A stretch of DNA of 64,000 bases from Micavibrio sp. UBA7657. GTDB lineage: Bacteria > Pseudomonadota > Alphaproteobacteria > Micavibrionales > Micavibrionaceae. A program made the translations under genes and the position numbers. Below are positions 52,210-60,691 of this stretch, one piece after another. Within the stretch, counting starts at the first letter, position 1; each line of letters opens with the position of its first letter. The notes beneath the pieces are model-generated. The model ran no database searches, was not told where the DNA came from, and was given only the letters and a program-made list of their open reading frames with translations. The stretch spans positions 1 to 64,000 of the forward strand of contig DLHX01000011.1 of NCBI GenBank assembly GCA_002483465.1, in the 5' to 3' direction.

Positions 52210-53346
52210 TTAAATATCGAAGGTCTGCATTACGAGGCGTCCGTCCTCGGATACGATATATGATTTTTCATCGTGCTCATCGGGTTCGAAGCCAGCTTCC
52301 TCGATAAGGCTGCGCATGAAATGCGTAGGATATTTGGTATTGTTCACCGCGACATACCGGTCGCCTCTATTAACGGTAATCAACTGACCGTTCAGTTTGA
52401 ACTCCATACGCTTATCTGCAACTACGCATTGCTGAATAGTAAAGTTGTGCGGGTTGATGACGCCTTCATAGTGAAATTTTTCAGGATCGAATGCCCGGCT
52501 TTTCAGGGGCGAAGTGGGTTGAAGTACGCTGTCAACATGGTAGAGCCAACCGGTGATCATGTTGTGCCAATTGGTGTCATCATACGCCTTCAGGGCATCA
52601 TCCAGGTCGGGATTGGAATCCCACGAAATGGCAAGCGCATGCTTGCCAGGATTTTTCTTCAGAAGTTCCGCCATTCTTTGAATGTTTTTTACGACGGTTT
52701 TGCGCGGGAATTCCCGCTCGTAATCTATTTCCATCATATTGATGTTGGAAATGGTCGAGCCGAGCATGATGCCAAGGGTGTTTCCACCCGGAATTACAAT
52801 CGAGCCGTCTTCCTGTTCGCTGTCGTTAACATAGTCGCGGTAGAAGTCGCCGTTAACAGGATTGACATCTACATGAGCGGGAATTAATTGCTTTGCAACT
52901 ATTGTTGCGCGTTCCAGCAGGTCTTTGGCAAGGTCGATCGGGACATAAAACTGTAAATTTTCAAGAGCATTGGCTAGCGGCATTGCTTTGTTTCTGACGG
53001 CGAATTCATCTCCCGATCCGAAATCGACCAGAACATTTGCGGCTTTAAAACGCTCAGCAAGCCGGTCTACATTTTTTGCAATGAGCTGTGCTTCTTCGCC
53101 AGGAATGTAATATTGCGGCGACTGGATAAATTTACTCCAGCGCGCGCCACCATCGTGCAAGTACGTCCAGCGCGACATCTGACCGCCTTTATTGCGGTTA
53201 AAAAGGTCCAGTACGTCCTTACGGAATCGTCGTACAGTTGCTTTTTCCTGGCTATCAATCATTGGCATACGCAGTTTACTTTCCGGGGTTCTCTCAAAAT
53301 TGCTTGGCAGCGTCCCAGGCAATACTAAATTGCTTTCGTTGAGCAT
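52210..53346 (-). CDS. EgtD-like SAM-dependent methyltransferase
   Basis: A 378-residue protein. SAM motif I is LVDFGSGD (106-113), followed by FYVPIDLAKDLLERA and VPIDL, as in EgtD-fold histidine N-alpha-methyltransferases; FIQSPQYYIPGEEAQLIAKN matches the EgtD YY-x-P-x-E segment. A second half (about 190-378) has IPGGNTLGIMLGSTISN and a C-terminal beta region (KLNGQLITVNRGDRYVAV). The substrate may not be histidine. Its start overlaps the regulator gene by 53 bp, so the pair is coupled. The stretch is AT-richer than its neighbours. Confidence 0.75.
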   Translation of the reverse strand: MLNESNLVLPGTLPSNFERTPESKLRMPMIDSQEKATVRRFRKDVLDLFNRNKGGQMSRWTYLHDGGARWSKFIQSPQYYIPGEEAQLIAKNVDRLAERFKAANVLVDFGSGDEFAVRNKAMPLANALENLQFYVPIDLAKDLLERATIVAKQLIPAHVDVNPVNGDFYRDYVNDSEQEDGSIVIPGGNTLGIMLGSTISNINMMEIDYEREFPRKTVVKNIQRMAELLKKNPGKHALAISWDSNPDLDDALKAYDDTNWHNMITGWLYHVDSVLQPTSPLKSRAFDPEKFHYEGVINPHNFTIQQCVVADKRMEFKLNGQLITVNRGDRYVAVNNTKYPTHFMRSLIEEAGFEPDEHDEKSYIVSEDGRLVMQTFDI

Positions 53347-53932
53347 CAGCTATCTCTTTGTTGTCAATAATGTGAATGGCTACTTCTTCATCAAAAATGA
53401 TGATCGCTGTTTTTGTGCCATAAACATAAAAGGGCACGGAACCAAAATTTTCAGGTTTCATCGAGCGATATTCAGCATAGCTCGCCACCTGATGTTCATC
53501 GCCTTCACGCACAAGGATCTTGAATGAAAAGTTTTTTTGCTTTTTAAGATCCGTCATTTTCGACAAGTAATCGTCGCGATTATCACCCTGCCACTTGTCG
53601 AAATTTCTTTCATCGACATTAGAAACGCAGATATCGCCGCCGTTACCTTTTACGGTCTCATATACATCGTAGATGAATTTACTGAAGCCTGCAGTTCCGC
53701 GAAGAACTTTAATCTCGCTGGTTTTTTTTCTCAGGCCACTCATGCCGAGGAACTCAATATCGGCATTTTCAAACGCAGCGGTAATTTTGGCTATAGTTTG
53801 TGAATTGGGTTGATTTGTCCCGTTTTCAATGCGTGCGATGCCGGTTTGTGAGAGGCCTGCATTATCGGCTAGGTCAGACTGGCTCCAGTCCAACAGTGCG
53901 CGGGCGGCTCTTATTTGTTCAATTGTCGGCAT
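53294..53932 (-). CDS. XRE-family regulator with PLD-like sensor domain
   Basis: A 212-residue protein from ATG 53932 (MPTIEQIRAARALLDWSQSD); the upstream frame is not supported. The HTH is at about 5-60 (QSDLADNAGLSQTGIARIENG). The C-terminal ~140 residues (DICVSNVDERNFDKWQGD, FKILVREGDEH, FVYGTKTAII-like segment FYVYGTKTAIIIF) resemble the phospholipase-D-like ligand domain found in some TrmB-type regulators. It lies upstream of and overlaps the methyltransferase, so it probably controls it. Confidence 0.7.
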   Translation of the reverse strand: MPTIEQIRAARALLDWSQSDLADNAGLSQTGIARIENGTNQPNSQTIAKITAAFENADIEFLGMSGLRKKTSEIKVLRGTAGFSKFIYDVYETVKGNGGDICVSNVDERNFDKWQGDNRDDYLSKMTDLKKQKNFSFKILVREGDEHQVASYAEYRSMKPENFGSVPFYVYGTKTAIIIFDEEVAIHIIDNKEIADAQRKQFSIAWDAAKQF

Positions 53933-54202
53933 TATCTGACACATTTTTTGTATTGTTACCTGAACGGTATAGTCATTTTTTATAGCTTTGTCCAGAAACT
54001 TTTCAATATGGAAATGGTGCCAAAGAGGCAAGTTTTTATAAAAAATAGCCTTTTATACAAAAAAATGTACTTTTATGTTGACAGGCCCGTTCGATATGTA
54101 CTAAAAAGAACACGAAAGCACATATATTATTCATAACACGGCCCGCAAGGGTTTGAATGCGTAAGAATATGACTTTTATGAATCCCCACACACGTAACTA
54201 TT
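53933..54202 (+). other. Gene-poor stretch with promoter-terminator pair
   Basis: AT-rich. TTGACA at 54078-54083 has TACTAA 15 bp or TAAAAA 18 bp downstream as a possible -10. The next element is a plus-strand terminator at 54203 with no plus-strand gene in front of it. A ~120-nt RNA is possible. A 73-residue frame (53915-54136) has no ribosome site and is not accepted. Confidence 0.35.
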
Positions 54203-54229
54203 AAACCGGCGGCTCTCCCGCCGGTTTTT
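54203..54229 (+). terminator. Orphan plus-strand terminator
   Basis: AAACCGGCGG-CTCTC-CCGCCGGTTT followed by TTC and T5. No plus-strand gene ends before it (groEL has its own terminator). Confidence 0.85.
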
Positions 54230-54283
54230 CTTTTTGGGGCGCATTACTTGCCTTCTATTAGGCCCGTGTATTAGATCAATCCC

Positions 54284-55126
54284 ATGCCAGAGCTTCCTGA
54301 AGTTGAAACTGTCCGCAGAGGACTTGAGCCCTCGTTGCTGGGGCGACGTATTAAAGACGTTATTCTGCGCCGTCCTGATTTGCGTAGCGCCTTTCCAAAA
54401 AATTTCCGTCAGGAAATCTCCGGCCAGAAAGTCATGAAACTGGAGCGGCGGGGAAAATACATTCTCGCGGTCCTTGAAAACGGCGAGGGGTTTGGCCTGC
54501 ACCTTGGCATGTCTGGGCGCATCAAAATCCAGGAGCTTTCTAGGGACCAGGATTTCGGTTTGCATGATCATGTCATTTTCGTGATGGAAGACGGTGTAAA
54601 AATTATTTTTAACGATCCGCGCCGTTTTGGGCAGCTTTTCAAAATCGGACCGCACTGGGACTCTGAAAAGCCGTTCGCAAAAATGGGGCCCGAGCCGCTC
54701 GGTAAGAATTTTCTGAAAACGGGGTTCGGCGTGAAACTGAAAAATAAAAAAGCGCCGATCAAAACTGCTTTGCTGGATCAGAACATTGTCGCGGGCGTTG
54801 GAAATATTTATGCGTGCGAGGCGCTTTTTGATGCCGGAATTTCTCCGCTTAAAAAAGCGGGCGCGGTCAGCAGCACGCAAACTGAAAAACTTGTCCGCGC
54901 GATTCAGAGCGTTTTAAACAAGGCGATCAAGGTGGGCGGAAGCACGTTGCGCGACCACCGCAAAACCAACGGCGAGATGGGCTATTTCCAGCATTATTTT
55001 TCCGTGTATGATCGCGAAGGTAAGGCCTGCCCGGGCTGTGATTGCAATATTGCCAAAACCGGCGGAATCCGCCGTGTTGTGCAGGCCGGGCGCTCAACAT
55101 TTTACTGTCCGAGGAAGCAAAAATGA
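54284..55126 (+). CDS. mutM: Formamidopyrimidine-DNA glycosylase, incomplete zinc finger
   Basis: A 280-residue enzyme that removes oxidised purines. The N-terminal proline nucleophile (MPELPEVE) and helix-two-turn-helix (TALLDQNIVAGVGNIYACEALF) are intact; K57-type Lys in RRGKYIL. The C-terminal finger reads CPGC then 22 residues later YCPRKQK: the fourth cysteine of the usual CxxC is Lys. C254 is a possible substitute. Sits upstream of rpsT as in other alphaproteobacteria. Confidence 0.93.
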   Translation: MPELPEVETVRRGLEPSLLGRRIKDVILRRPDLRSAFPKNFRQEISGQKVMKLERRGKYILAVLENGEGFGLHLGMSGRIKIQELSRDQDFGLHDHVIFVMEDGVKIIFNDPRRFGQLFKIGPHWDSEKPFAKMGPEPLGKNFLKTGFGVKLKNKKAPIKTALLDQNIVAGVGNIYACEALFDAGISPLKKAGAVSSTQTEKLVRAIQSVLNKAIKVGGSTLRDHRKTNGEMGYFQHYFSVYDREGKACPGCDCNIAKTGGIRRVVQAGRSTFYCPRKQK

Positions 55127-55524
55127 TTCGTAATGTCCTGGTTATCGCCTTGCTGATTTTCACCTGTCTTTCAGGGCCCGTTTTTGCTGCGGAAAATGCG
55201 CAAGGTGCCACGACACCCGCACGGTTTTTTTCCTCGATGCAGGATGTGCCTCTTGTTGTGGGCCTGACCGAACTCAGCGACCAGACTGTCACGTTCGACA
55301 AACCGGAAGGGCGAATTATCGAGTCGGTTGCCGAAATTGAATCGGGATCTTTTGACAGCGTCAAAAAATCTTATGAGACGACATTGCCGCAACTCGGCTG
55401 GAACAAAATCGCGGAAAACTCCTATGCGCGCGAAAGCGAATTTCTGCATCTGAATTTTGAAACCTATGACGGCAGAAATTTTGTACGCGTACTGGTTCGT
55501 CCGCGCGAGGGCGCTGCCCATTAA
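55123..55524 (+). CDS. Small periplasmic protein, unknown
   Basis: A 133-residue protein overlapping the mutM stop (ATGA). Signal peptide MIRNVLVIALLIFTCLSG (then PVFA). The mature part has a beta-rich pattern (DVPLVVGLTELSDQTVTFD, LGWNKIAENSYARE). FVRVLVRPREG ends the fold. I recall similar short secreted genes between mutM and rpsT in alphaproteobacteria, function unknown. Confidence 0.75.
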   Translation: MIRNVLVIALLIFTCLSGPVFAAENAQGATTPARFFSSMQDVPLVVGLTELSDQTVTFDKPEGRIIESVAEIESGSFDSVKKSYETTLPQLGWNKIAENSYARESEFLHLNFETYDGRNFVRVLVRPREGAAH

Positions 55525-55624
55525 TTATGAATTTCAGGTGCAATCTGGCGCTTGACAGATGCCCCTGTGAGACGTACAACTTTGCAATCTTCATAGACAA
55601 ATTTGGGTTACGGGTAGTTACAAA

Positions 55625-55903
55625 ATGGCGAATCACCGCTCTGCAAAAAAACGTTCCAAGCGCAACGCATCGCGCTCCAAGATCAATTCATCGCGCGTCA
55701 GCGCAATCCGCACTTCACTTAAGAAAGTCGAACAGGCGATCAGCGCCGGTAATGCGAAAGCAGCCGAAGAGGCGTTTAAAAAAGTGAAGCCCCAGATGGC
55801 CCGTGGCGTTGCCAAGGGCGTTCTGAAAAAGAGCACCGTTGCGCGAAAAATTTCGCGGCTGTCGACCCGTATAAAAAATTTGAAAAAGACGGCCAAGGGT
55901 TAA
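55625..55903 (+). CDS. rpsT: 30S ribosomal protein S20
   Basis: A 92-residue basic helical protein: MANHRSAKKRSKRNASRS, TSLKKVEQAISAGN and KGVLKKSTVARKISRLSTRI. Binds 16S rRNA early in 30S assembly. It precedes dnaA, the standard alphaproteobacterial order. Confidence 0.98.
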   Translation: MANHRSAKKRSKRNASRSKINSSRVSAIRTSLKKVEQAISAGNAKAAEEAFKKVKPQMARGVAKGVLKKSTVARKISRLSTRIKNLKKTAKG

Positions 55904-56406
55904 GCCGCAAGTCACCTTCAAGTAAAACAAATTAATTACAACAGCTTGTATTGTTCTTGAGAAGTAATTCTTCAGGAAGAAAAAATATTTGCAAAAAAAT
56001 TTGCAGTAAATAAATTTCTTTTTTCATGTTCTCTATTTGGTCTTGTTGCCTGTGAATAAAATTTCGGTATGGTGATCAGACGCTGTGGATGAAAAAGTTT
56101 TTCTGAGTTTGAATTCGCCGCGATTACTGTGTGAGAGTTTGAGAAACCGGATTTCGATTTTCGAATCGGTTTCCTGGAACCGGAAAAGAATAAGACGGTT
56201 CCGCGATAGGGGATTTAGCTGGGCTGGCTACAAGAAACCGGAACAAGGTTTCGCAGGGGGCACACTAACACCTTTTTATCACAGGCTGGAATTGACGAAA
56301 GGCAAACACCATCGTGTGTTTGTGTGATCTTTCGTGACGCTTTTGCGGCGTTTTTTCCGTCTGTGCAAACGATAAAATGAAACAAAAAAACTGGAGAGAA
56401 TACACC
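55904..56406 (+). promoter_or_regulatory. dnaA leader / possible origin region
   Basis: 500 bp between rpsT and dnaA. AT-rich at 55915-56040. A perfect DnaA-box match lies at 56051-56059 (TGTGAATAA, reverse of TTATTCACA) and a near match at 56084-56092 (TGTGGATGA). Three hairpins with G(A/G)AACCGG arms occupy 56143-56252, and a CAAACAC/GTGTTTG stem lies at 56303-56322. No gene is present. Whether replication starts here is not shown; it at least looks like a DnaA-controlled leader. Confidence 0.5.
56143..56252 (+). repeat. Three related inverted repeats (GAAACCGG family)
   Basis: Hairpin 1: GAAACCG 56143-56149 / CGGTTTC 56167-56173. Hairpin 2: GGAACCG 56176-56182 / CGGTTCC 56196-56202. Hairpin 3: GAAACC 56234-56239 / GGTTTC 56247-56252. 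The left arms continue as direct copies of G(A/G)AACCGGA, so arms of different hairpins can also pair. Confidence 0.7.
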
Positions 56407-57846
56407 ATGTCTGAAATCGGGGGAAAAACGGCCTCATCCGTCGTGACCAATCTGCAGCTAAAAGATACCGCGCTCGAGCCTACGCCGGAAATCATGACCA
56501 CCTGGAAACGTGTCCATAATGGTATGCGCCAGGAATTCGGTGAGGCAATCTTCCGCAGCTGGCTGAAACCCCTTACACTTCAGGCTTATTATCACGGCAC
56601 CATGGAAATTTCCGTCCCGACGCGTTTCATGCGCGACTGGATCCAGACTCATTACGCCGAGCGCATCCTCGAAATGTGCGGTACTGCTGACGCCGAAATC
56701 AAGCGCATACAATTCGTGGTGGCGCAGGCCGCAGGGACGGACAGCGTTTTTGATTCTTCGACGGAACAGGCTGTTCTTAATACTGTTAAGGCTAACGAAA
56801 ACCGCAAGAGCCAGATCGCGGAAATCGCATCGCCGCTCGATGCGCGTTTCAAGTTCGACACCTTCGTGGTCGGCAAATCCAACGCACTGGCCCATGCCGC
56901 CGCCCGCCGGGTGGTTGAGAGCATGGCGGTGCCGTTCAATCCGCTCTTTATCTATGGCGGCGTTGGCCTCGGCAAAACGCACCTGATGCACGCCATTGCG
57001 CATGCGCTGGAAAGCCACTGGCCGGACAAGGTCGTTATGTATCTTTCGGCTGAGAAATTCATGTACCAGTTCGTCAAGGCTCTCCGTGCCAACGACACGA
57101 TGAATTTCAAGGACCAGTTCCGCTCGGTCGATGTCCTGATGATCGATGATATCCAGTTCATCACCGGCAAGGAATCAACGCAGGAAGAATTCTTCCATAC
57201 GTTCAATGCCCTGGTTGACCAGAACAAGCAGATCATTATCTCAGCTGACAAGGCGCCCTCGGACCTCACGGGAATCGACGAGCGTCTTCGTTCGCGCCTC
57301 GCCTGGGGCCTCGTCGCCGACATCCAGCCGACGAGCTATGAGCTACGACTCGGCATCCTCCAGAGCAAGCGCGCGCAGCTTCAGGCCAACGTGCCGGACA
57401 GCGTGCTGGAATTCCTTGCCCTTAAGGTCACCAGCAATATCCGCGAGCTGGAAGGCGCGCTGAACCGCATCGTCGCCCATTCCGACGTTGCGAAACAGGA
57501 AATCACGCTCGAATCGACGCAGGAAGTGCTGCAGGATCTGCTCCGCTCGCATGACCGCCGGATTACGATTGACGAAATCCAGCGTAAAGTCGCCGAGCAT
57601 TTCAATCTCCGCATGACCGACATGCATTCTGCCCGCCGTGCACGTAACGTTGCCCGTCCGCGCCAGATCGCCATGTACCTGGCCAAGCAACTGACCGCGC
57701 GTTCGCTGCCGGAAATCGGCCGCAAGTTCGGCGGTCGCGACCACACCACGGTCATGCATGCCGTCCGCAAGGTCGAGGAACTGATGACCGAGGACACCCA
57801 GATCGCGCAGGATGTCGATGTCATCCGCCGCGCCCTGACCGGCTGA
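56407..57846 (+). CDS. dnaA: Chromosomal replication initiator DnaA
   Basis: A 479-residue initiator from ATG 56407 (MSEIGGKTASSVV) behind GGAGA; ATG 56377 lacks a site. Domain I is near 30-95, AAA+ domain with Walker A GGVGLGKTH near 183-191 and Walker B VLMIDDIQFI, sensor regions, and DNA-binding domain IV with RDHTTVMHAVRK. Likely autoregulated through the upstream box. Closed by a terminator before the biotin genes. Confidence 0.98.
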   Translation: MSEIGGKTASSVVTNLQLKDTALEPTPEIMTTWKRVHNGMRQEFGEAIFRSWLKPLTLQAYYHGTMEISVPTRFMRDWIQTHYAERILEMCGTADAEIKRIQFVVAQAAGTDSVFDSSTEQAVLNTVKANENRKSQIAEIASPLDARFKFDTFVVGKSNALAHAAARRVVESMAVPFNPLFIYGGVGLGKTHLMHAIAHALESHWPDKVVMYLSAEKFMYQFVKALRANDTMNFKDQFRSVDVLMIDDIQFITGKESTQEEFFHTFNALVDQNKQIIISADKAPSDLTGIDERLRSRLAWGLVADIQPTSYELRLGILQSKRAQLQANVPDSVLEFLALKVTSNIRELEGALNRIVAHSDVAKQEITLESTQEVLQDLLRSHDRRITIDEIQRKVAEHFNLRMTDMHSARRARNVARPRQIAMYLAKQLTARSLPEIGRKFGGRDHTTVMHAVRKVEELMTEDTQIAQDVDVIRRALTG

Positions 57847-57871
57847 TTAACAATAAAACAGGCTTAAGCTG

Positions 57872-57912
57872 GCGCGGACCATTGCCTCCTTGTGGTCCGC
57901 GCTTTCTTTTTG
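57872..57912 (+). terminator. Terminator between dnaA and bioB
   Basis: GCGCGGACCA (57872-57881) pairs with TGGTCCGCGC (57893-57902), followed by a T-rich tract (TTTCTTTTT). It separates dnaA from the biotin operon. Confidence 0.85.
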
Positions 57913-57946
57913 ACTCCGTCTCTTCGGCTCATTAATCTCCAACCCT

Positions 57947-58987
57947 ATGACAAACATGACAAAAGAAACCGCCTGTTGTGGCGGCGGGTGTGGTTCCGCA
58001 GCGAATGCGAATTTATCGCGCGACGCAGTGCGCGAACTTTACAACCGGCCCTTGCTCGATCTCGTTTACGAGGCGGCGGGCGTTCACCGCGCGAATTTCG
58101 ATCATCATGAAATGCAGCTCTGCACGCTGCTGTCGATCAAGACCGGCGGCTGCCAGGAAGATTGCAAATATTGCTCGCAATCGATTCATAACAACGCCGA
58201 ACTCGATAAAGAATTGCTGCTGAAAACCGACAAGGTTCTGGAAGACGCACGCAAGGCGAAGGATGCCGGCTCGACGCGTTTTTGCATGGGGGCGGCGTGG
58301 CCGCGCGTGACGGATGGGCGCGGGTTTGACCGCGTGTTGGAGATGGTGAAGGGCGTTTCCGCCATGGGCATGGAGGCGTGCTGCACGCTCGGCATGCTGA
58401 CCGAAGAGCAGGCCAAGCGCCTGAAAGAGGCGGGACTGACGGCTTACAACCACAATCTCGATACCTCTGAAGAGTTTTACGGGCAAATCATCACGACGCG
58501 GACCTACAAGGACCGCTTAGACACCATTGAAAATGTCGCGAAGGCGGGGATTTCGCTTTGCTGCGGTGGCATTCTCGGCATGGGCGAAAGTGCCGAGGAC
58601 CGCATCGGCTTGCTGCACAAACTGGCCAATCTGAATCCCCAACCCGAATCAGTGCCGATCAATATGCTGGTGCCGGTGGAAGGCACGCCGCTCGAGGAGC
58701 AAAAGCGTCTCGATGTTTTTGAATGGATCCGCACGATTGCCGTGGCGCGTATTCTGATGCCCAGGGCTATGGTGCGCCTGTCGGCGGGCCGCTTGGAGAT
58801 TTCCCGCGAGGCGCAGGCCATGGCTTTCATGGCCGGGGCGAACGCGATTTTCACAGGCGAGAAATTACTCACCACGCCGAATCCCGAAATGAACGAAGAC
58901 AGCGACCTGCTAAAAGATCTCGGTCTTAAACCCCGCGCCCCGTACAAGGACGATGAGAAAGTTCAAGGAAAAGCTCGAGCAGCTTAA
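57947..58987 (+). CDS. bioB: Biotin synthase
   Basis: A 346-residue radical-SAM enzyme inserting sulfur into dethiobiotin. The [4Fe-4S] motif GGCQEDCKYCSQS (C-x3-C-x2-C) is present; a Cys-rich N-terminus (TACCGGGCGSA) precedes it. Family parts: FCMGAAWPRV, YNHNLDTSEEFY, GILGMGES and NMLVPVEGTPLEE. No BioR or BirA box is evident upstream. Its end overlaps bioF by 35 bp. Confidence 0.97.
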   Translation: MTNMTKETACCGGGCGSAANANLSRDAVRELYNRPLLDLVYEAAGVHRANFDHHEMQLCTLLSIKTGGCQEDCKYCSQSIHNNAELDKELLLKTDKVLEDARKAKDAGSTRFCMGAAWPRVTDGRGFDRVLEMVKGVSAMGMEACCTLGMLTEEQAKRLKEAGLTAYNHNLDTSEEFYGQIITTRTYKDRLDTIENVAKAGISLCCGGILGMGESAEDRIGLLHKLANLNPQPESVPINMLVPVEGTPLEEQKRLDVFEWIRTIAVARILMPRAMVRLSAGRLEISREAQAMAFMAGANAIFTGEKLLTTPNPEMNEDSDLLKDLGLKPRAPYKDDEKVQGKARAA

Positions 58988-60065
58988 TACCCAAAACAGG
59001 CTGCGTACCCTTAATTTACCCCGCGGGATTGATTTCACCTCGAATGATTATCTTGGCCTGCGTGCGCACCCGGCGTTGCGCGGGGCTGCGATTGCCGCGC
59101 TTGAAAGCGGGTTAGACCTCGGCGCGGGCGGCTCGCGCTTGCTGCGCGGGCACACGGAAAGCCATGCAGAGCTTGAGGACTTCGCGGTGCGTTATTTTGG
59201 TGCGGGCGGGGCGCTGTTTTTCGCGACAGGTTTCCAGGCGAATGCTGCGATTTTCGGCGCGCTGCCGGAGCGCGGCGACACCATTATTTTCGACACGTTG
59301 ATTCACGCGAGCGCGCGCGATGGCATTCAGGCCAGCAATGCCGTGCATGTGCGGGTGGCGCACAACGATCTCGATGCGTTCGAGGATGCGCTGAAAAATG
59401 CGAAAGGTCAGCGCTGGATCGCGGTTGAATCGGTTTATTCCATGGATGGCGATGTTGCGCCGCTGCCTGAGCTTCACAAACTCGCGGAACAATATGATTC
59501 CTACCTGATTGTCGATGAGGCGCATGGCACCGGTGTGTTCGGCGCGAACGGCAAGGGCGTGTCCGAAGGTCTGCCGCATGATCGCCTGATTACGCTGCAC
59601 ACATGTGGCAAGGCGCTGGGTGTTGCGGGCGGGCTGGTCTGCGCACCGAAAGACATCGTCGAATACATGGTGAATAAGGCGCGGCCATTCATTTATTCCA
59701 CCGCGCCGATGCCGTTGCAGGCCGTTCTCGTGAAACGTGCGCTGGAGCTTGTTCAAGAGGAGCCGGAACGCAGACAGGCGCTGCACAAGCTCATGCATTA
59801 TGCGGCCTCGATTGATTTTCTGGAGGGCATGTTCGCGAACCGTTTTTCGCAAATTCTTCCGGTTATTTTCGGCGATGATGGGCTAACGGTGAATGTTGCG
59901 GTGGATTTACAACGCGCCGGGTTCGATGTGCGCGCTATTCGTCCGCCGACCGTGCCTGAAAACACCGCGCGGCTGCGCATTTCGCTCAGCGTCAATGTGA
60001 CCGAAAAAAATCTGCGCGATTTAAATTCGTGCCTGATGCCGTACTTAAGAAAGAAGGCCGCATGA
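58953..60065 (+). CDS. bioF: 8-amino-7-oxononanoate synthase
   Basis: A 370-residue PLP enzyme joining pimeloyl thioester and alanine. DFTSNDYLGLRAHP near 22, HGTGVFGANGKG and HTCGKALGVAGGLV with the PLP lysine in the last block. The start lies 35 bp inside bioB, and the end overlaps bioD by 4 bp (ATGA), so the operon is translationally coupled. Confidence 0.96.
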   Translation: MRKFKEKLEQLNTQNRLRTLNLPRGIDFTSNDYLGLRAHPALRGAAIAALESGLDLGAGGSRLLRGHTESHAELEDFAVRYFGAGGALFFATGFQANAAIFGALPERGDTIIFDTLIHASARDGIQASNAVHVRVAHNDLDAFEDALKNAKGQRWIAVESVYSMDGDVAPLPELHKLAEQYDSYLIVDEAHGTGVFGANGKGVSEGLPHDRLITLHTCGKALGVAGGLVCAPKDIVEYMVNKARPFIYSTAPMPLQAVLVKRALELVQEEPERRQALHKLMHYAASIDFLEGMFANRFSQILPVIFGDDGLTVNVAVDLQRAGFDVRAIRPPTVPENTARLRISLSVNVTEKNLRDLNSCLMPYLRKKAA

Positions 60066-60691
60066 GCAGCGCCTGCATCATCACCGGCACGGATACGAAT
60101 GTCGGCAAAACAGTGGTTGCCGCCATGCTGGTGCTGGCGCTCAAGGCGAATTACTGGAAGCCGATCCAGTGCGGCGTTGCCGAGGGCGTCGATACGAAAA
60201 TCGTGCAAAATTATACCGGCCTGCCGAATGAGCGTTTTTTCCCTGAGAAATATATTTTTACCGAAGCTCTCTCGCCGCACCGCGCCGCTGAAATCGATCA
60301 TGTCAAAATCGATCTGGAGGCGTTGCAGCCGCCGGAATCGGACAGGCCGCTGTTGATAGAGGGCGCTGGGGGGCTCATGGTGCCGCTAACGCGCGGGGCG
60401 CTGCAGATCAATCATTTTGCGCGCTGGGGCGTGCCTGTCATTCTCTGCGCACGCACGGGGCTTGGCACTTTGAACCATACGTTGATGTCGGTCGAAGCGC
60501 TGAAGGCACGGCAAATCCCCATTCACGGCATTATTTTCGTCGGTGGCGAGAACCCGGACAATATCGAGACGATCGCGGAATTCACGGGTGAGAAAATTCT
60601 TGGTCGCATGCCGTTTCTGGCTGAGATCAACGAACGAACATTGATGCAGGCTTTTGCCGAGAATTTTAAACTGAAAGATTTTGAAGCATGA
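60062..60691 (+). CDS. bioD: Dethiobiotin synthetase
   Basis: A 209-residue ATP-dependent carboxylase closing the ureido ring. The start MSSACIITGTDTNVGKT carries the P-loop (GTDTNVGKT). KPIQCGV, GAGGLMVPLTRG and the C-terminal PFLAEINERTL agree with the family. ATGA overlaps on both sides (bioF, bioA). Confidence 0.96.
   Translation: MSSACIITGTDTNVGKTVVAAMLVLALKANYWKPIQCGVAEGVDTKIVQNYTGLPNERFFPEKYIFTEALSPHRAAEIDHVKIDLEALQPPESDRPLLIEGAGGLMVPLTRGALQINHFARWGVPVILCARTGLGTLNHTLMSVEALKARQIPIHGIIFVGGENPDNIETIAEFTGEKILGRMPFLAEINERTLMQAFAENFKLKDFEA

Noticed and set aside
53915..54136. 73-residue plus-strand frame before mutM
   Set aside because: No ribosome site, overlaps the start of the regulator gene on the other strand and has chance-like composition.
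57847..57946. BioR box (TTATCTATAA-like) upstream of bioB
   Set aside because: No such palindrome is present between the dnaA terminator and bioB.
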